This document shows positions 21,086 to 31,491 of a DNA stretch of 64,000 nucleotides, in pieces. The stretch's first letter is position 1, and each line of letters starts with the position of its first letter. The notes under the pieces were generated by a model. That model was not told where the DNA came from. It was given only the letters and a program-made list of their open reading frames with translations, and did not search any database. The DNA is from Parafrankia irregularis. GTDB taxonomy: Bacteria > Actinomycetota > Actinomycetes > Frankiales > Frankiaceae. The stretch covers positions 361,813 to 425,812 of the forward strand of contig NZ_FAOZ01000005.1 of the NCBI RefSeq assembly GCF_001536285.1, read 5' to 3'. Position numbers and translations under genes: made by a program.

Positions 21086-22015
21086 TCAGACGGGCAGGGT
21101 GGCCGACCGGGTCGCGTCCACATCTCGCCCCATCTGCTCGACAAGCTCGTCGACGGAGTCGAACCGCAGAGTGGGACGCAACCTGCGGGTGAACTCGTAG
21201 GTCATGTACTCGCCATAAAGGTCGCCGTCGAAGTCCAGCAGGAACGCCTCGACCCGGCGGTCCCGCCCCTCGAACGTCGGGTTCGTCCCGATCGAGATCG
21301 CGGCGGCCCGGCGCTGGTCGGACCAGCTCGCGAAACCGGCGTAGACGCCGTCGTCAGGAATCGCGGACCACGGCGCGCACTGCAGGTTCGCCGTCGGGTA
21401 GCCGATCGTCCTGCCACGCGCGTCGCCGTGCACGACGACGCCCTCCACCCGGTGCGGCCGCCCCAGCGCCGCCGCGGCGCCCTCGACGTCCCCAGCGGCC
21501 ACCCGCCGCCGGATCTCGGTCGAGGAGAGCACCTTCTCGTCCGCGCGGACGAGCCCGATGCCCTCCACCTCGAAGCCCTCCGCCCGCCCGTCGCGGGCCA
21601 GGCTCTCGACGTTGCCGGCCGCCCGGTGGCCGTAGGTGAAGTTCTCCCCCACCACCACGGTCGTCGCACGCAGCCGCCCGACCAGAACCTGGCGGACGAA
21701 CTCCTCCGCCGGGATCCGGCTGAACTCCAGGGTGAACGGGGCGACGCACAGCGCGTCGACGCCGATCGCGGCCAGCAGCTCCGCCTTGTACCGCAGCGTG
21801 GTCAGCTGGGCGGGATGGGTACCGGGACGGAGAACCTCCGCCGGGTGCGGGTCGAAGGTCAGCACCGTCGACCGTTGCCCGCGCTGGCGCGCGAGCTCGA
21901 CCGCCCTGCCCACGATCCGGCGGTGCCCCAGGTGAACACCGTCGAAGAAGCCAATGGTGACGACTCCCCCCGGCCAGTCCTGGGGGGTGTTCTCCACTCC
22001 GCGCCAACGTCGCAC
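21086..22015 (-). CDS. ribF: Riboflavin kinase / FAD synthetase
   Basis: Bifunctional enzyme that makes FMN and then FAD. The N-terminal adenylyltransferase domain shows GFFDGVHLGH, TFDPHPAEVL and VVGENFTYGHRAAG. The C-terminal kinase domain shows GRTIGYPTANL and DGVYAGFASW. The GTG at 22015 (VRRWRGVENTPQDW) gives 309 residues and matches the usual actinobacterial N-terminus; AGG lies eight nt upstream. The frame continues to 22225 as antisense-like Arg-rich sequence. It follows truB by 118 nt, the standard order. Confidence 0.95.
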   Translation of the reverse strand: MRRWRGVENTPQDWPGGVVTIGFFDGVHLGHRRIVGRAVELARQRGQRSTVLTFDPHPAEVLRPGTHPAQLTTLRYKAELLAAIGVDALCVAPFTLEFSRIPAEEFVRQVLVGRLRATTVVVGENFTYGHRAAGNVESLARDGRAEGFEVEGIGLVRADEKVLSSTEIRRRVAAGDVEGAAAALGRPHRVEGVVVHGDARGRTIGYPTANLQCAPWSAIPDDGVYAGFASWSDQRRAAAISIGTNPTFEGRDRRVEAFLLDFDGDLYGEYMTYEFTRRLRPTLRFDSVDELVEQMGRDVDATRSATLPV

Positions 22016-22133
22016 CTGCCGAAGCCTAGGGCATCGCGAGTCGATCTTCGATCGCCGTTCGGGGCAACGGGGTGACCACGGCGGCAGCCATCGGGGACCG
22101 CGCCGACGGGCCGTCGCGCGCCGAGTCGAACGC

Positions 22134-23042
22134 CTACGCCGGCGCGAACACGACGACGGGCCGGGCTGTTTCGTCTCGATCCTCGAACAACGCCAGGACC
22201 GCGCCGTCCGGCCCGAAGACGCCATACGGGCCGGAACGACCTAGCGCAGGCAACCATCGACCGTGAGCGACATCACGCGCCTGATCGAGATCGACATCGC
22301 GGCGCGGGAACGCCGCCGCGACCGCCGCTCCCAGTGGGACGACCGCCGCGGGACCCCGCTCGGCCAGCTCGTCGAGGCCGACCGCGGCCGCCAGGCCGAA
22401 CGGCCCGACCTCGCTGCGGCGCAGCGCCGTGAGGTGGCCGCCGCAGCCGAGAGCGGCGCCCAGATCACGCGCGAGAGCACGGATGTAGGTGCCGCTCGAA
22501 CAGGCCACGACGACATCCAGGTCGGTCCCACGACGGGCCAGCAGCTCGAAACGGCTCACGGTGACCCGCCGAGCCGCCAGCACCACGTCCTCGCCGGCCC
22601 TGACCCGTGCGTAGGCCCGCACACCGTTGACCTTCACCGCGCTGACGCTGGACGGAACCTGGTCGATCGCACCGGTCAGCGCCGCCATCCCGGCCGCGAG
22701 CTCGCCCGCGCCGACCTCGACCGGCCGGTCGGCGACCGGCTCGCCCTCGGCGTCGTCCGTCGTGGTGGTCCGCCCGAGCCTGATCGTGGCCTCGTAGACC
22801 TTCGCCGTCAGGGCCAGATGGCCGAGCAGCCTGGTACCGCGCCCGACGCCCAGCACAAGCACACCGGTCGCCATCGGATCAAGAGTCCCGGCGTGGCCGA
22901 TACGCCGGGTCCGCAGCAGGCGTCGACAGCGGGCGACGACGTCGTGCGACGTCCAGCCGGCCGGCTTGTCGACGACGACGAGCCCGTCCGGAGTGGCCGG
23001 CGCGGGCGGCGTTGGCGGCGCGGGCGGTGACGTGTCGCTCAC
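22134..23042 (-). CDS. truB: tRNA pseudouridine-55 synthase
   Basis: Converts U55 of the tRNA T-loop to pseudouridine. Visible are LVVVDKPAGWTSHDVV, the catalytic-aspartate motif GHAGTLDPMATGVL, and YEATIRLGRTTTTDDAEG. The C-terminal part is the actinobacterial extension. It is 302 residues from a GTG that overlaps the upstream gene's stop as GTGA, indicating coupling. A Pro/Ala-rich N-terminal lead of about 20 residues precedes the core. Confidence 0.96.
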   Translation of the reverse strand: MSDTSPPAPPTPPAPATPDGLVVVDKPAGWTSHDVVARCRRLLRTRRIGHAGTLDPMATGVLVLGVGRGTRLLGHLALTAKVYEATIRLGRTTTTDDAEGEPVADRPVEVGAGELAAGMAALTGAIDQVPSSVSAVKVNGVRAYARVRAGEDVVLAARRVTVSRFELLARRGTDLDVVVACSSGTYIRALARDLGAALGCGGHLTALRRSEVGPFGLAAAVGLDELAERGPAAVVPLGAAVAAAFPRRDVDLDQARDVAHGRWLPALGRSGPYGVFGPDGAVLALFEDRDETARPVVVFAPA

Positions 23043-24172
23043 CGGCTCAGCCGCGGGGCGTGGACGAGCTCCTCGCGGAACCGGTCCATCGTGGCCGCCA
23101 ACGACTCCGAGGACGAGACCCCGGCGGCGAAGCGATGCCCGCCGCCGCCGAGCGTGGTGCACAACGCACCGACGTCCACCGCGCCCTTGGAGCGCACCGA
23201 CAGCTTCCAGATCCCGCCGTCCTGCTTGCACACGAGCGCGACCTCGGCCTCCGACACCGTACGCACGGTATCGATCACGGCCTCGATCTCGTCGTAACCG
23301 ATCCCGGCCAGGCGCAGATCGGACTCGGTGCACCAGGTCCAGATGAGATCGAGCTCCGGCTCGAGCCGCGCCCGTTCCAGGGCCTGGCCCAACAGTTTGA
23401 GATAGCCGAACCGGTGGGTGTCCCACAGCGTGCGGCAGATCTGGTCATGGCGGATCCCGGTGGCAAGCAGCCGGGCAGCCAGCTCGTGGACCGCGGGCGT
23501 CGTCGCCGCGAAGCGGAACGAGCCGGTGTCCGTGACGAGGCCCGTGTAGACCGCCGCGGCGATGTCCCGGTCGAGCTCCACCCCGAGCGCGTCGATGATC
23601 CGCGTGACCAGGACGCTGGTCGACGCGGCCTCCGGATCGACGAAGTTGACCTCTCCGAAGAGGGTGTTCGAGGCGTGATGGTCCACGACGAGGGACCGTG
23701 CGCCGGCGAGTCGTCGCGACAGCCGGCCCAGCCGCTCCTCGCTGCCGACGTCCAGGGTCACCACCAGTGCCGCGGCGGCGCCGAGGCCGTCGAGGTCGCC
23801 CGGCGCGACGAGCAGATCCTGACCGGGAAGGAAACGCAGCGTACGGGGGACGACAAACGGCTCCGCGTCGAACGAGACCCGCGGTCGCGCGCCCAGGCGG
23901 CGCAACGCCAGGCCCAGCGCGATGGCCGACCCGAGGCTGTCACCATCCGGGTTGACATGCGCCAGCAACAGCACCGGCGCACCCGTGTCCGCGGCCGAGC
24001 GCAACGCCCGGACCGCCGCGCCGAAGGCCTCGCCGGCACCGACCGCACCGGCAGCAGCGGTCGCACCGGCAGTGGCGGTCGCACCGACAGTGGCAGCGGC
24101 AGTGGCGCCGATGCGGTCCGTGTCCCCGGTACCAGCGCCCATCGGGCCCGTTCCCGCGGACATGACGGTCAT
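23039..24172 (-). CDS. DHH/DHHA1 phosphoesterase (NrnA-like)
   Basis: Member of the NrnA family, which degrades nano-RNA and dephosphorylates pAp. Motifs are HVNPDGDSLGSA, TLDVG, the DHH motif VDHHASN, and the DHHA1 motif GGGGHRFAAG. 377 residues. The first 45 residues are a low-complexity Ala/Gly/Thr tract encoded partly by an 18-bp repeat, atypical for the family. Its ATG overlaps the rbfA stop (ATGA), and its own stop overlaps truB (GTGA), so rbfA-nrnA-truB is a tight operon. Substrate choice between nano-RNA, pAp and cyclic dinucleotide products is not resolvable here. Confidence 0.93.
   Translation of the reverse strand: MTVMSAGTGPMGAGTGDTDRIGATAAATVGATATAGATAAAGAVGAGEAFGAAVRALRSAADTGAPVLLLAHVNPDGDSLGSAIALGLALRRLGARPRVSFDAEPFVVPRTLRFLPGQDLLVAPGDLDGLGAAAALVVTLDVGSEERLGRLSRRLAGARSLVVDHHASNTLFGEVNFVDPEAASTSVLVTRIIDALGVELDRDIAAAVYTGLVTDTGSFRFAATTPAVHELAARLLATGIRHDQICRTLWDTHRFGYLKLLGQALERARLEPELDLIWTWCTESDLRLAGIGYDEIEAVIDTVRTVSEAEVALVCKQDGGIWKLSVRSKGAVDVGALCTTLGGGGHRFAAGVSSSESLAATMDRFREELVHAPRLSR
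24044..24097. repeat. Three 18-bp tandem repeats inside nrnA
   Basis: Units 24044-24061, 24062-24079 and 24080-24097, consensus CGCACCGGCAGTGGCGGT. They keep the frame and encode the Ala/Thr/Gly-rich N-terminus of the phosphoesterase. Probably slippage-generated linker sequence. Confidence 0.75.
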
Positions 24173-24738
24173 GACGCCGACTCCCGGCGCACGGCCTCGC
24201 GGTCCTCCCCGGCGACCTCGTCGAAGCCGACGCCGGCGTCCCCGGCATCGTCCTCGTCCAGCCCGTCCGCGAAGGTGTCCGCATCAGCGCCGGCGTCGGA
24301 GAGGTCGAGATCGTCGATCTCACGGGGCCGGCGGTAGGGGTCCGGCTCACCGGCGGGCTGGGCATCCTGCCGGGCCAGGGCCAGCTCCGCGTCGCGCCGG
24401 CGCGCCACGGAGAGCAGATCCTCCAGATGCCGCGCGTCGTCCGGCAGCCGGTCGTGTACGAACGTCAACGTCGGGGTGACCTTGACGCCGGTCGCCCGCC
24501 CGACCTGGCTGCGCAGCATGCCCTTGGCCGACTCCAGCGCCGCGGCCGAGGCCTGCCGGGCCTCGTCGTCGCCGTAGACCGTATAGAAGATCGTCGCGTC
24601 CACCAGGTCCGGCGTCACCCGGGCGTCCGTGATGGTCACCATCCCGAGACGGGGGTCCTTGACACCGCGCTCCAGCGTGGACGCGACCACCTCACGGATG
24701 CGTACCGCCAATCGACGCGCACGGGCCGGATCAGCCAC
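24169..24738 (-). CDS. rbfA: Ribosome-binding factor A
   Basis: KH-like 30S assembly factor needed for 16S 5'-end maturation and cold adaptation. The core (VASTLERGVKDPRLGMVTIT; MLRSQVGRATGVKVTPTLTF) occupies residues 1-120. A C-terminal acidic extension of about 60 residues (DDLDLSDAGADAD, DEDDAGDAG) is longer than usual. The start is GTG with GGAGG six nt upstream. It heads the rbfA-nrnA-truB operon. Confidence 0.95.
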   Translation of the reverse strand: MADPARARRLAVRIREVVASTLERGVKDPRLGMVTITDARVTPDLVDATIFYTVYGDDEARQASAAALESAKGMLRSQVGRATGVKVTPTLTFVHDRLPDDARHLEDLLSVARRRDAELALARQDAQPAGEPDPYRRPREIDDLDLSDAGADADTFADGLDEDDAGDAGVGFDEVAGEDREAVRRESAS

Positions 24739-24916
24739 CGTCCACCTCCCTCACTCACCCGGTCGACCTGGGCGGCGGACACCACGGTGCCCGGCCTGAC
24801 CACGGTCGACACCCACCATTTCCTACCTACCCCGGGTCACCGCCTACTCGGCTGCTCCGGGCATGCGGACCGCAGCGGAGATGCGCCAGCAGCCTGGATG
24901 ACCACCCGGAAGCGTC

Positions 24917-25246
24917 CTAGGACAGGGCTGTCTCCGAGCAGGTCATGCCGTCGGCATCCTGATCGGACAGGTAGCGCACCCGCGCCGAGAGAATTTCCAG
25001 CTCAGGGCGCCCGGCCACCAGGTCCTCGCAGGCGCTGAGCACGTCCGCGCAGTGCGCCCGGTCCGCGGCCACGACGGCGACCCCGATCTCGACTCGACGG
25101 TGCAGATCGTGGCTCCCGGTCTCCGCGACGCTGACGACGAACCGCCGGCGAAGCTCCGCGACGACCGGCCGAACCACCGACCGCTTCTCCTTCAGGGAGT
25201 GCACGTCCCCGAGAAGGATGTCCAGTGTCAGACTCCCGATCCACAT
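24917..25246 (-). CDS. DUF503 family protein (YlxP-like)
   Basis: Small 109-residue protein of the YlxP/DUF503 family, found between infB and rbfA in many Gram-positive bacteria. The family opening MWIGSLTLDILLGDVHSLKEK and FVVSVAETGSHDLHRR are clear. Biochemical role is not established; conserved position suggests a ribosome assembly link. It lies 178 nt upstream of rbfA and is separated from infB by a strong hairpin. Confidence 0.9.
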   Translation of the reverse strand: MWIGSLTLDILLGDVHSLKEKRSVVRPVVAELRRRFVVSVAETGSHDLHRRVEIGVAVVAADRAHCADVLSACEDLVAGRPELEILSARVRYLSDQDADGMTCSETALS

Positions 25247-25275
25247 GATCTTTCCGCGACCTGTCGGGCGACGTC

Positions 25276-25319
25276 CCGGGGCCGGTCGAACCCGCGCACA
25301 CGGGTTCGACCGGCCCCGG
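25276..25319 (-). terminator. 19-bp perfect hairpin after infB
   Basis: Arms 25276-25294 (CCGGGGCCGGTCGAACCCG) and 25301-25319 pair perfectly with a six-nt loop, starting 11 nt after the infB stop. It is the likely terminator or 3' stabiliser of the rimP-nusA-ylxR-infB transcript. Confidence 0.75.
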
Positions 25320-25329
25320 CTTCGTCGGA

Positions 25330-28300
25330 TCAGGTGCGGGGAACCTCCCGCTGCTCGAAGGTCTCGATCACGTCATCGATCTTGATGTCGTTGAACGACC
25401 CGAGACCGATACCGCACTCGTAGCCCTCGCGAACCTCGGTCGCGTCGTCCTTGAAACGCTTGAGCGAATCGACGGTGAGGTTGTCCGCGACCACGACACC
25501 GTCCCGGATGAGCCGGGCCTTGGTGTTGCGGCGGATGATGCCGGACCGGACGAGCGAACCGGCGACGTTGCCCACCCGAGGAACGCGGAAGACCTCGCGC
25601 ACCTCCGCGGTGCCGAGCTGAACCTCCTCGTACACCGGCTTGAGCATGCCCTTGAGGGCGTTCTCGATGTCCTCGATGGCCTGGTAGATCACCGAGTAGT
25701 AGCGGACCTCGACACCCTCACGGTCAGCCAGCTCCGTCGCCTTGCCCTGCGGCCGGACGTTGAAGCCGATGATGACCGCTTCCGAGGCCGACGCCAGCAT
25801 GACGTTGGTCTCGGTGATCGCACCGACACCGCGGTCGATGATCCGAAGGCCGACCTCGTCGCCGACGTCGATCTTGAGCAGAGCGTCCTCGAGGGCTTCG
25901 ACCGAACCCGACACATCGCCCTTGAGGATGAGGTTGAGCTGGGTCTTCTCGCCCTCCTTCATCCGCTCGAGGATCGACTCCAGCGTCGGGCGGCCACGGC
26001 TCAGCGCCAGCTCGGCGTTGCGCTCGCGGGCCTGCCTGCGCTCCGCGATCTGCCGGGCGACCCGGTCCTCGGGCACGACGAGGAAGTTGTCACCGGCGTC
26101 GGGAACGCTGGTGAAACCGAGCACCTGCACGGGCCGGGCCGGGCCGGCCTCCGCCACCTGGGCGCCGTTCTCGTCGAGCATCGCCCGGACGCGGCCGAAG
26201 GCCTCGCCGGCGACGACCGAGTCGCCGACCCGCAGGGTTCCGCGCTGGACCAGCACGGTCGCCACCGGGCCGCGCCCACGGTCGAGGCGACCTTCGATCG
26301 CCACACCCTGAGCCTCGGTCCCCGTCGGGGCCTGCAGGTCGAGGGATGCGTCCGCGGTCAGGATGACCGCCTCGAGCAGCTCGTCGATACCGGTCCGGTT
26401 ACGGGCCGACACGTCGACGAACATCGTGTCGCCGCCGTACTCCTCCGCCACCAGGCCGTACTCGGTGAGCTGGCCGCGGACCTTCGCCGGGTCCGCGCCC
26501 TCCTTGTCGACCTTGTTCACCGCGACCACGACCGGCACACCGGCCGCCTGGGCGTGGTTCAACGCCTCGATCGTCTGCGGCTTCACACCGTCATCCGCCG
26601 CCACCACGAGGACCACGATGTCGGTCACCTGCGCACCACGGGCACGCATCGCGGTGAAGGTCTCGTGACCCGGGGTGTCGATGAAGGTGATCGGACGCTC
26701 GGTGCCGTCGACGTTCGCCCGCACCTGGTAGGCACCGATGTGCTGGGTGATGCCGCCGGCCTCGCCGCCGACGACGTCCGTCGAGCGGACCGCGTCGAGC
26801 AGCTTGGTCTTTCCGTGGTCGACATGACCCATGACCGTGACCACGGGGGGCCGGGCCGAGAGCTCGATGTCGTCGCCGTACTCGCCGCCGAAGGAGAGGT
26901 CGAAGCTCTCCAGGAGCTCCTTGTCCTCGTCCTCGGGGCTGACGATCTGCACGTCGTAGCCCAGCGTCACACCAAGCAGCTGCAGCGTCTCGTCCGTGCA
27001 GGACTGGGTCGCGGTGACCATCTCACCCAGCTGGGTGAAGACCACCTGGACCAGCGCACCGGGGTTCGCGTCGATCTTGTCCGCGAAGTCGGCGAGCGAC
27101 GCACCGCGAGGAAGCCGGATCGCCTGGCCGTTGCCGCGCGGGACCATCGCCCCCATGCGCGGCGCCTCAAGCCCGCTCTCCCATTCCTGCCGCTTCGCGC
27201 GCTTGGACTTGCGCTGCCGGCCGGGACGCCCACGACCGCCGGGCCCGAAGGCACCGGCCGTCGTTCCGCCGCGGCCACGACCACCGGCAGCCGGACGCCC
27301 GCCGCCGCCGGGACCGCCGCCGCCACCGGGACGACCGGGAGCACCGCCACCGCCGCCACCGCCACCGGGACGACCGGGGGCGCCGCTACGGAAGCCGCCA
27401 CCGCCACCGCCGGGACGCGGGCCACCGCCACCGCCACCGGGACGACCGGGAGCACCGCCACCGGGACGGCCGGGAGCACCGCCCGCCGGACGCGGCTGGA
27501 ACATGTTCGAGTTCGGGCGCGGGCCACCGGAGCCACCGGGGCGCGGCGGCATCTGGTTCGGCGACGGACGCGGACCACCGGGACCACCGCCGGTGCCACC
27601 GGGACGCGGCGGCATCTGGTTCGGCGACGGACGCGGACCACCGGGACCACCCGGGCCGCCGGGGCGCGGGCCACCTGGGCGCGGGCCACCCGGGCGCGGA
27701 GCACCGGGACGCGGCGGCGCCGAGGGCGAACCGCCCTGGCCGGAGCCGGCACGCGGGCCTGCCGACGGAGTGGTGTACGGGTTGTTGCCCGCACCCGCGG
27801 GCCGGGGACCGGGCCGCGGGCCAGGGCGAGGACCGCCACCCGCGCCGGGACCGCCGGGCCTCGGGCGAGGCTGGGCCGGGCCGGGCCGGGGACCGCCGGC
27901 CGTCGGGCCAGCCGGGCCCGGACGCGGCGCCGAAGCACCGGGCGGGGTGGCTGGCGCGGAAGGCGTGGACGGTGCGACTGGCGCCGCGGGCGGCGCTGCT
28001 GACGCCGCGATGGGGCGGGGGTGCTGGGGAAGCGGCGCGGACGGCGGGGCGGCCGGCGGCTGCGCCACCGGGGGCTGCGCCGCAGGCGGAGTGGCCGCCG
28101 GCCCGGACGGCCTCGCGATGCCGGGCATCGGGCCAGGACGACCCGGAGCACCCGGGGCACCGGGGGCGGGGCGACCGGCAGGGCCGGGCCGCGGGCCGGG
28201 ACGACCGGGCATCGGACCCGGACGAGGCGGCGGGGTCGGCCGGGCACCGTTACCGGGCCGCGGGCCGGGGCGTGCGGGCGAGGCGGAACCTTCCGCGGGG

Positions 28301-28452
28301 AAGGCTTCCTTGAGCTTGCGGACTACGGGTGCCTCGACGGTGGACGAGGCGGACTTAACGAACTCGCCGAGATCCTTCAGTTTGGCGAGCACGGTCTTGC
28401 TGTCGACGCCGAGCTCTTTCGCGAGCTCATGTACGCGGGCCTTTCCTGCCAC
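25330..28452 (-). CDS. infB: Translation initiation factor IF-2
   Basis: GTPase that places initiator tRNA on the 30S subunit and promotes subunit joining. The N-terminal IF2N domain ([21 protein letters not shown]) is followed by about 350 residues of Pro/Gly/Arg low complexity (roughly 55-410), then a second IF2N motif, then the G domain near residue 540 ([24 protein letters not shown]) and domains II-IV to the end. 1040 residues, in the actinobacterial range. The start is GTG with AAGGAG four nt upstream. The linker DNA is highly repetitive. Confidence 0.97.
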   Translation of the reverse strand: MAGKARVHELAKELGVDSKTVLAKLKDLGEFVKSASSTVEAPVVRKLKEAFPAEGSASPARPGPRPGNGARPTPPPRPGPMPGRPGPRPGPAGRPAPGAPGAPGRPGPMPGIARPSGPAATPPAAQPPVAQPPAAPPSAPLPQHPRPIAASAAPPAAPVAPSTPSAPATPPGASAPRPGPAGPTAGGPRPGPAQPRPRPGGPGAGGGPRPGPRPGPRPAGAGNNPYTTPSAGPRAGSGQGGSPSAPPRPGAPRPGGPRPGGPRPGGPGGPGGPRPSPNQMPPRPGGTGGGPGGPRPSPNQMPPRPGGSGGPRPNSNMFQPRPAGGAPGRPGGGAPGRPGGGGGGPRPGGGGGGFRSGAPGRPGGGGGGGGAPGRPGGGGGPGGGGRPAAGGRGRGGTTAGAFGPGGRGRPGRQRKSKRAKRQEWESGLEAPRMGAMVPRGNGQAIRLPRGASLADFADKIDANPGALVQVVFTQLGEMVTATQSCTDETLQLLGVTLGYDVQIVSPEDEDKELLESFDLSFGGEYGDDIELSARPPVVTVMGHVDHGKTKLLDAVRSTDVVGGEAGGITQHIGAYQVRANVDGTERPITFIDTPGHETFTAMRARGAQVTDIVVLVVAADDGVKPQTIEALNHAQAAGVPVVVAVNKVDKEGADPAKVRGQLTEYGLVAEEYGGDTMFVDVSARNRTGIDELLEAVILTADASLDLQAPTGTEAQGVAIEGRLDRGRGPVATVLVQRGTLRVGDSVVAGEAFGRVRAMLDENGAQVAEAGPARPVQVLGFTSVPDAGDNFLVVPEDRVARQIAERRQARERNAELALSRGRPTLESILERMKEGEKTQLNLILKGDVSGSVEALEDALLKIDVGDEVGLRIIDRGVGAITETNVMLASASEAVIIGFNVRPQGKATELADREGVEVRYYSVIYQAIEDIENALKGMLKPVYEEVQLGTAEVREVFRVPRVGNVAGSLVRSGIIRRNTKARLIRDGVVVADNLTVDSLKRFKDDATEVREGYECGIGLGSFNDIKIDDVIETFEQREVPRT

Positions 28453-28684
28453 GGTGCTCCTTCGTTCGGCCCGCGGTCCATGCCCGCGTGACCTCGTTAC
28501 CTGCTGGTCGTGATCATGGCTGCGTTCTCACTGCGCGGTCATCGCTGTCTCGACCTGCTTCCCTGTCGACGTCGATCTGGCGTCGCCTTCCGGCGCGAGC
28601 CACCCGAACCGAAACCTCCGGAACGGGTACCGCTCCGCTGTCACACCGGACTCCACGCTGGCGCGTGTAGCCCGTACCACTGTT

Positions 28685-29038
28685 CTACATGCCTCTGTTG
28701 CGCGTGCGCAGTTCCAGGTACGCCCTGACCTGGTTCAGCCCGAGCGGCCCGGGAACCCGCAGCGCCCGCGGGAACGCCTTGCGGCGCTCCGCGAGATCGA
28801 CGCAGCCCGGGTCGGGGTGCACATGTGCACCCCGACCATGCATCCGGTGGCGAACATCCGGGAGGAGCTCCCCACCTACCACGACGATACGCAACAGGTC
28901 CGACCGCGCCACCCGGGCCCGACAACCGACACAGGTACGAACCGGCCCTACCGGGATCGCGGTTCCGGAGATCATGGCACCGGAGATCGCGGTTCGGGCT
29001 GGGGACACATGAGGAGTCGGCTCCGCACGGCGCGCCAT
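28685..29038 (-). CDS. YlxR family RNA-binding protein (DUF448)
   Basis: Small nusA-infB operon protein of the YlxR family, proposed to bind RNA. The core RTCVGCRARVARSDLLRIV and GRGAHVHPDPGCVDLA is unmistakable. From the ATG at 29038 (MARRAEPTPH) it is 117 residues and starts eight nt after the nusA stop; a start at 28975 (MISGTAIPVG) would give 96. Neither has a strong ribosome-binding site. 232 nt without a gene separate it from infB. Confidence 0.88.
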   Translation of the reverse strand: MARRAEPTPHVSPARTAISGAMISGTAIPVGPVRTCVGCRARVARSDLLRIVVVGGELLPDVRHRMHGRGAHVHPDPGCVDLAERRKAFPRALRVPGPLGLNQVRAYLELRTRNRGM

Positions 29039-29045
29039 GATAAGT

Positions 29046-30134
29046 CTATCCCGTTGCGCCCCGAGAGTGGCCCCCCGCCGTGGAGGACCTCCGCGGCCCT
29101 GTTCCGGATCCGTTGTGCCGGGGCGCGGCGTCCCCGGTTGGCTGGTCCGCACGGTCCGGGTTCCCCTCGGTGTCGGAGTGGATGTCGATCCGCCAACCGG
29201 TGAGCCGCGCCGCGAGCCGGGCGTTCTGCCCTTCCCGGCCGATGGCGAGCGACAGCTGGTAGTCGGGCACGACAACCCGGGCGGAACGATTCGCCAGGTC
29301 GGTGACCTCGACCTTCGAGACCCTCGCCGGTGAGAGCGCGCTGCCGACGAACGCCGCGGGATCCGCCGACCAGTCGACAATGTCGATCTTCTCGCCGTGC
29401 AGCTCCGCCATGACGGCGCGCACCCGGCTCCCCATCGGCCCGATGCAGGCGCCCTTCGGGTTCACCCCCGGCGCCTTCGAACGCACCGCGATCTTGGTGC
29501 GGTGGCCGGCCTCGCGCGCGATCGCCGCGAGCTCGACCGTGCCGTCGGCGACCTCGGGCACCTCGAGCCGGAACAGGCCCTTCACCAGCTCCGGGTGGGT
29601 CCGCGAGAGGGTGACCGTCGGGCCGTGGGCTCCTCGCGACACATGCACGACGTAGCACTTGATCCGGTCGCCGTGCTCCAGCCGCTCACCGGGCACCTGC
29701 TCGGCCGGTGGCAGCACGCCCTCGACCGTGCCGAGGTCGACCAGCACCACCCGGGAGCCCGCGCGCTGCTCGTGGTGCTGCACCACCCCGGAGACGACCT
29801 CATGCTCCCGGTCGGCGTACTGGCCGTAGGTCACTTCCTGCTGCGCCTCCCGGAGACGCTGCATGATGACCTGCTTCGCGGTCATCGTCGCGATCCGACC
29901 GAAGTCCGCGGGCGTGTCGTCCCACTCGCGCGAGGTGCCGTCCGGAGCGCTCTCGCGGGCGAAGACGGCCACCTCACCGCTGGTCCGGTCGATCACCACC
30001 CGAGCATCGTCAGCGGAGCCGGTGGTGTGCTTGTAGGCGGTCAACAACGCGGTTTCGATCGCTTCGACGAGCGTGTCGAAGGCGATCTCCTTCTCGCGCT
30101 CGATTCCCCGCAGCGCAGCGACGTCGAGCTTCAC
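29046..30134 (-). CDS. nusA: Transcription termination/antitermination factor NusA
   Basis: RNA polymerase-binding elongation factor. The N-terminal domain ([23 protein letters not shown]), S1 domain, and KH1/KH2 ([39 protein letters not shown]) are complete in 362 residues. The last 40 residues are hydrophilic; there are no acidic C-terminal repeats. The GTG start overlaps the rimP stop (GTGA), with AAGGAG eight nt upstream. rimP-nusA-ylxR-infB is the classical nusA operon. Confidence 0.97.
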   Translation of the reverse strand: MKLDVAALRGIEREKEIAFDTLVEAIETALLTAYKHTTGSADDARVVIDRTSGEVAVFARESAPDGTSREWDDTPADFGRIATMTAKQVIMQRLREAQQEVTYGQYADREHEVVSGVVQHHEQRAGSRVVLVDLGTVEGVLPPAEQVPGERLEHGDRIKCYVVHVSRGAHGPTVTLSRTHPELVKGLFRLEVPEVADGTVELAAIAREAGHRTKIAVRSKAPGVNPKGACIGPMGSRVRAVMAELHGEKIDIVDWSADPAAFVGSALSPARVSKVEVTDLANRSARVVVPDYQLSLAIGREGQNARLAARLTGWRIDIHSDTEGNPDRADQPTGDAAPRHNGSGTGPRRSSTAGGHSRGATG

Positions 30135-31126
30135 CGGTTCATCTCCTTGCTGTTCCGGCCGCCGCGGCCCGCTTCCGCGCCCACGGCATCATGATCTTCC
30201 GCTGTCTCGTCGGTGTCCGCTGTCTCGTCGGTGGGATCCGCACCGTCCGCGCCGAGGTGCTCGACACCCTCGTCGGCGGCATCTGAGTCGTCGAAGCCCT
30301 CGACGTCCTCGACGTCCTCGACGTCGTCAAGGTCGACGACGTCGTCAAGGTCCTCGACGTCGTCGACATCCTCGATCTCGGTCTCCAGGTCCGCCCCATG
30401 CGATCCGGTCGCGGCCTCGCCCTCGTTCTCACCCGAACCGCCCGGCTCGGAGCCGGCGGGCGCGCCGAACTCGACCTGCACCGTCGCCCGGGTGACGGTG
30501 CTGTAGACGACGCGCTCCAGCCGGGTGCGCGCCGGGCGGCCACGGCGAGCGACGCCGGTCGGGATCGCCAGATCAGCACCATCGTCACCGGCGGAGAGCA
30601 CCCTGCCTTCGATCTCGCTGCCGTCAGCACGGCGGACGAGCACCAGCCGGCCGACCGCGCGACGCCAGTGCCGCGGCTCCACCAGCGGGCGATCGACCCC
30701 GGGCGAGGTCACCTCAAGAACGTAGGGCCCGCCGAGCGGACCGGCGCCGGACCCCGACGGCGGGCGGGCACCCGCCGCGTCGCCCTGCTCGGCCGCGGAG
30801 CCCTGCTCGTCCTCATCGAGAGCCGCCGAGACGATCCTGCTCGCATCCGCGACCGCATCAAGATCGATACCTTCGTCGCGGTCGACGACGACTCGGATGA
30901 CACTGCGCGAACCCGCCCGCGCGACGGTCACATCCTCGAGATCGAAACCGGCCGCGGCCAGCCTTGGCTCGAGCCGACCGCGCAGCTGGGCGCGTATGGC
31001 GTCCGCCGCCGCCCGGCTCTCGCCTGCGGCCGGCGACCCGCCGGCGGTCTGTGCCCTGCCGGTGCCCCGGGACGACGCCGTCGGCCGACGGACCTCCGCC
31101 CGGCCGGAGTTTCCCGCCCTAGCCAC
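30131..31126 (-). CDS. rimP: Ribosome maturation factor RimP with acidic tail
   Basis: 30S assembly factor. The conserved core ([25 protein letters not shown] near residue 140) is interrupted by a Ser/Gly/Ala-rich insertion (about 105-128). At 331 residues it is about twice the usual length. Residues 230-331 form a strongly acidic tail with [10 protein letters not shown]-type repeats encoded by a 9-bp tandem repeat around 30299-30380. A 35-residue Ala/Arg lead precedes the core. The GTG start has only AGG nearby. Confidence 0.93.
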   Translation of the reverse strand: MARAGNSGRAEVRRPTASSRGTGRAQTAGGSPAAGESRAAADAIRAQLRGRLEPRLAAAGFDLEDVTVARAGSRSVIRVVVDRDEGIDLDAVADASRIVSAALDEDEQGSAAEQGDAAGARPPSGSGAGPLGGPYVLEVTSPGVDRPLVEPRHWRRAVGRLVLVRRADGSEIEGRVLSAGDDGADLAIPTGVARRGRPARTRLERVVYSTVTRATVQVEFGAPAGSEPGGSGENEGEAATGSHGADLETEIEDVDDVEDLDDVVDLDDVEDVEDVEGFDDSDAADEGVEHLGADGADPTDETADTDETAEDHDAVGAEAGRGGRNSKEMNR

Positions 31127-31491
31127 CTAGCCTGTCCCTTCCCCCACCGACGCGGCGCCTCTGCCCGCGGCCTGTTCCTCCGGCGACCGACCGCGGCGAC
31201 GCAAAAGCAGCCACATTACCCTCGGATGCGCCCTCGCCCCGGATGCCGCCCGGACGCGATGGGGACCCGATGCACTGTCGCCAGCCCAGATGCACTGCCG
31301 CCAGCCCCGACGCGCTGTCGCCCCGCGTGCGCGCGCCCGCCGGGTCAAGCGTCGAGCGTCACACAGTCGAGATCCTTAGCCTACGTCTGCGGACGGGCCT
31401 CTCCAATTTCGGGCCGGTCCGGCGACCGGACCGGCCCGGCGGTGCGACCGCGGGGCCGGCACCGGGCCGCCCATGTGCGAAGCTGCCTGCC
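31127..31491. other. 365-bp divergent intergenic region
   Basis: Lies between the rimP operon (leftward) and the lipoprotein pair (rightward), so it should hold both promoters. It contains a degenerate 20-bp repeat, copies at 31269-31287 and 31289-31307 (GATGCACTGYCGCCAGCCC), with a weaker third copy from 31309. TAATGT on the minus strand near 31212-31217 is a possible rimP -10. No gene seen. Confidence 0.45.

Noticed and set aside
27280-28290. Repetitive G/C-rich tract suspected as a mobile or satellite element
   Set aside because: It is the in-frame Pro/Gly linker of IF-2, common in actinobacteria.
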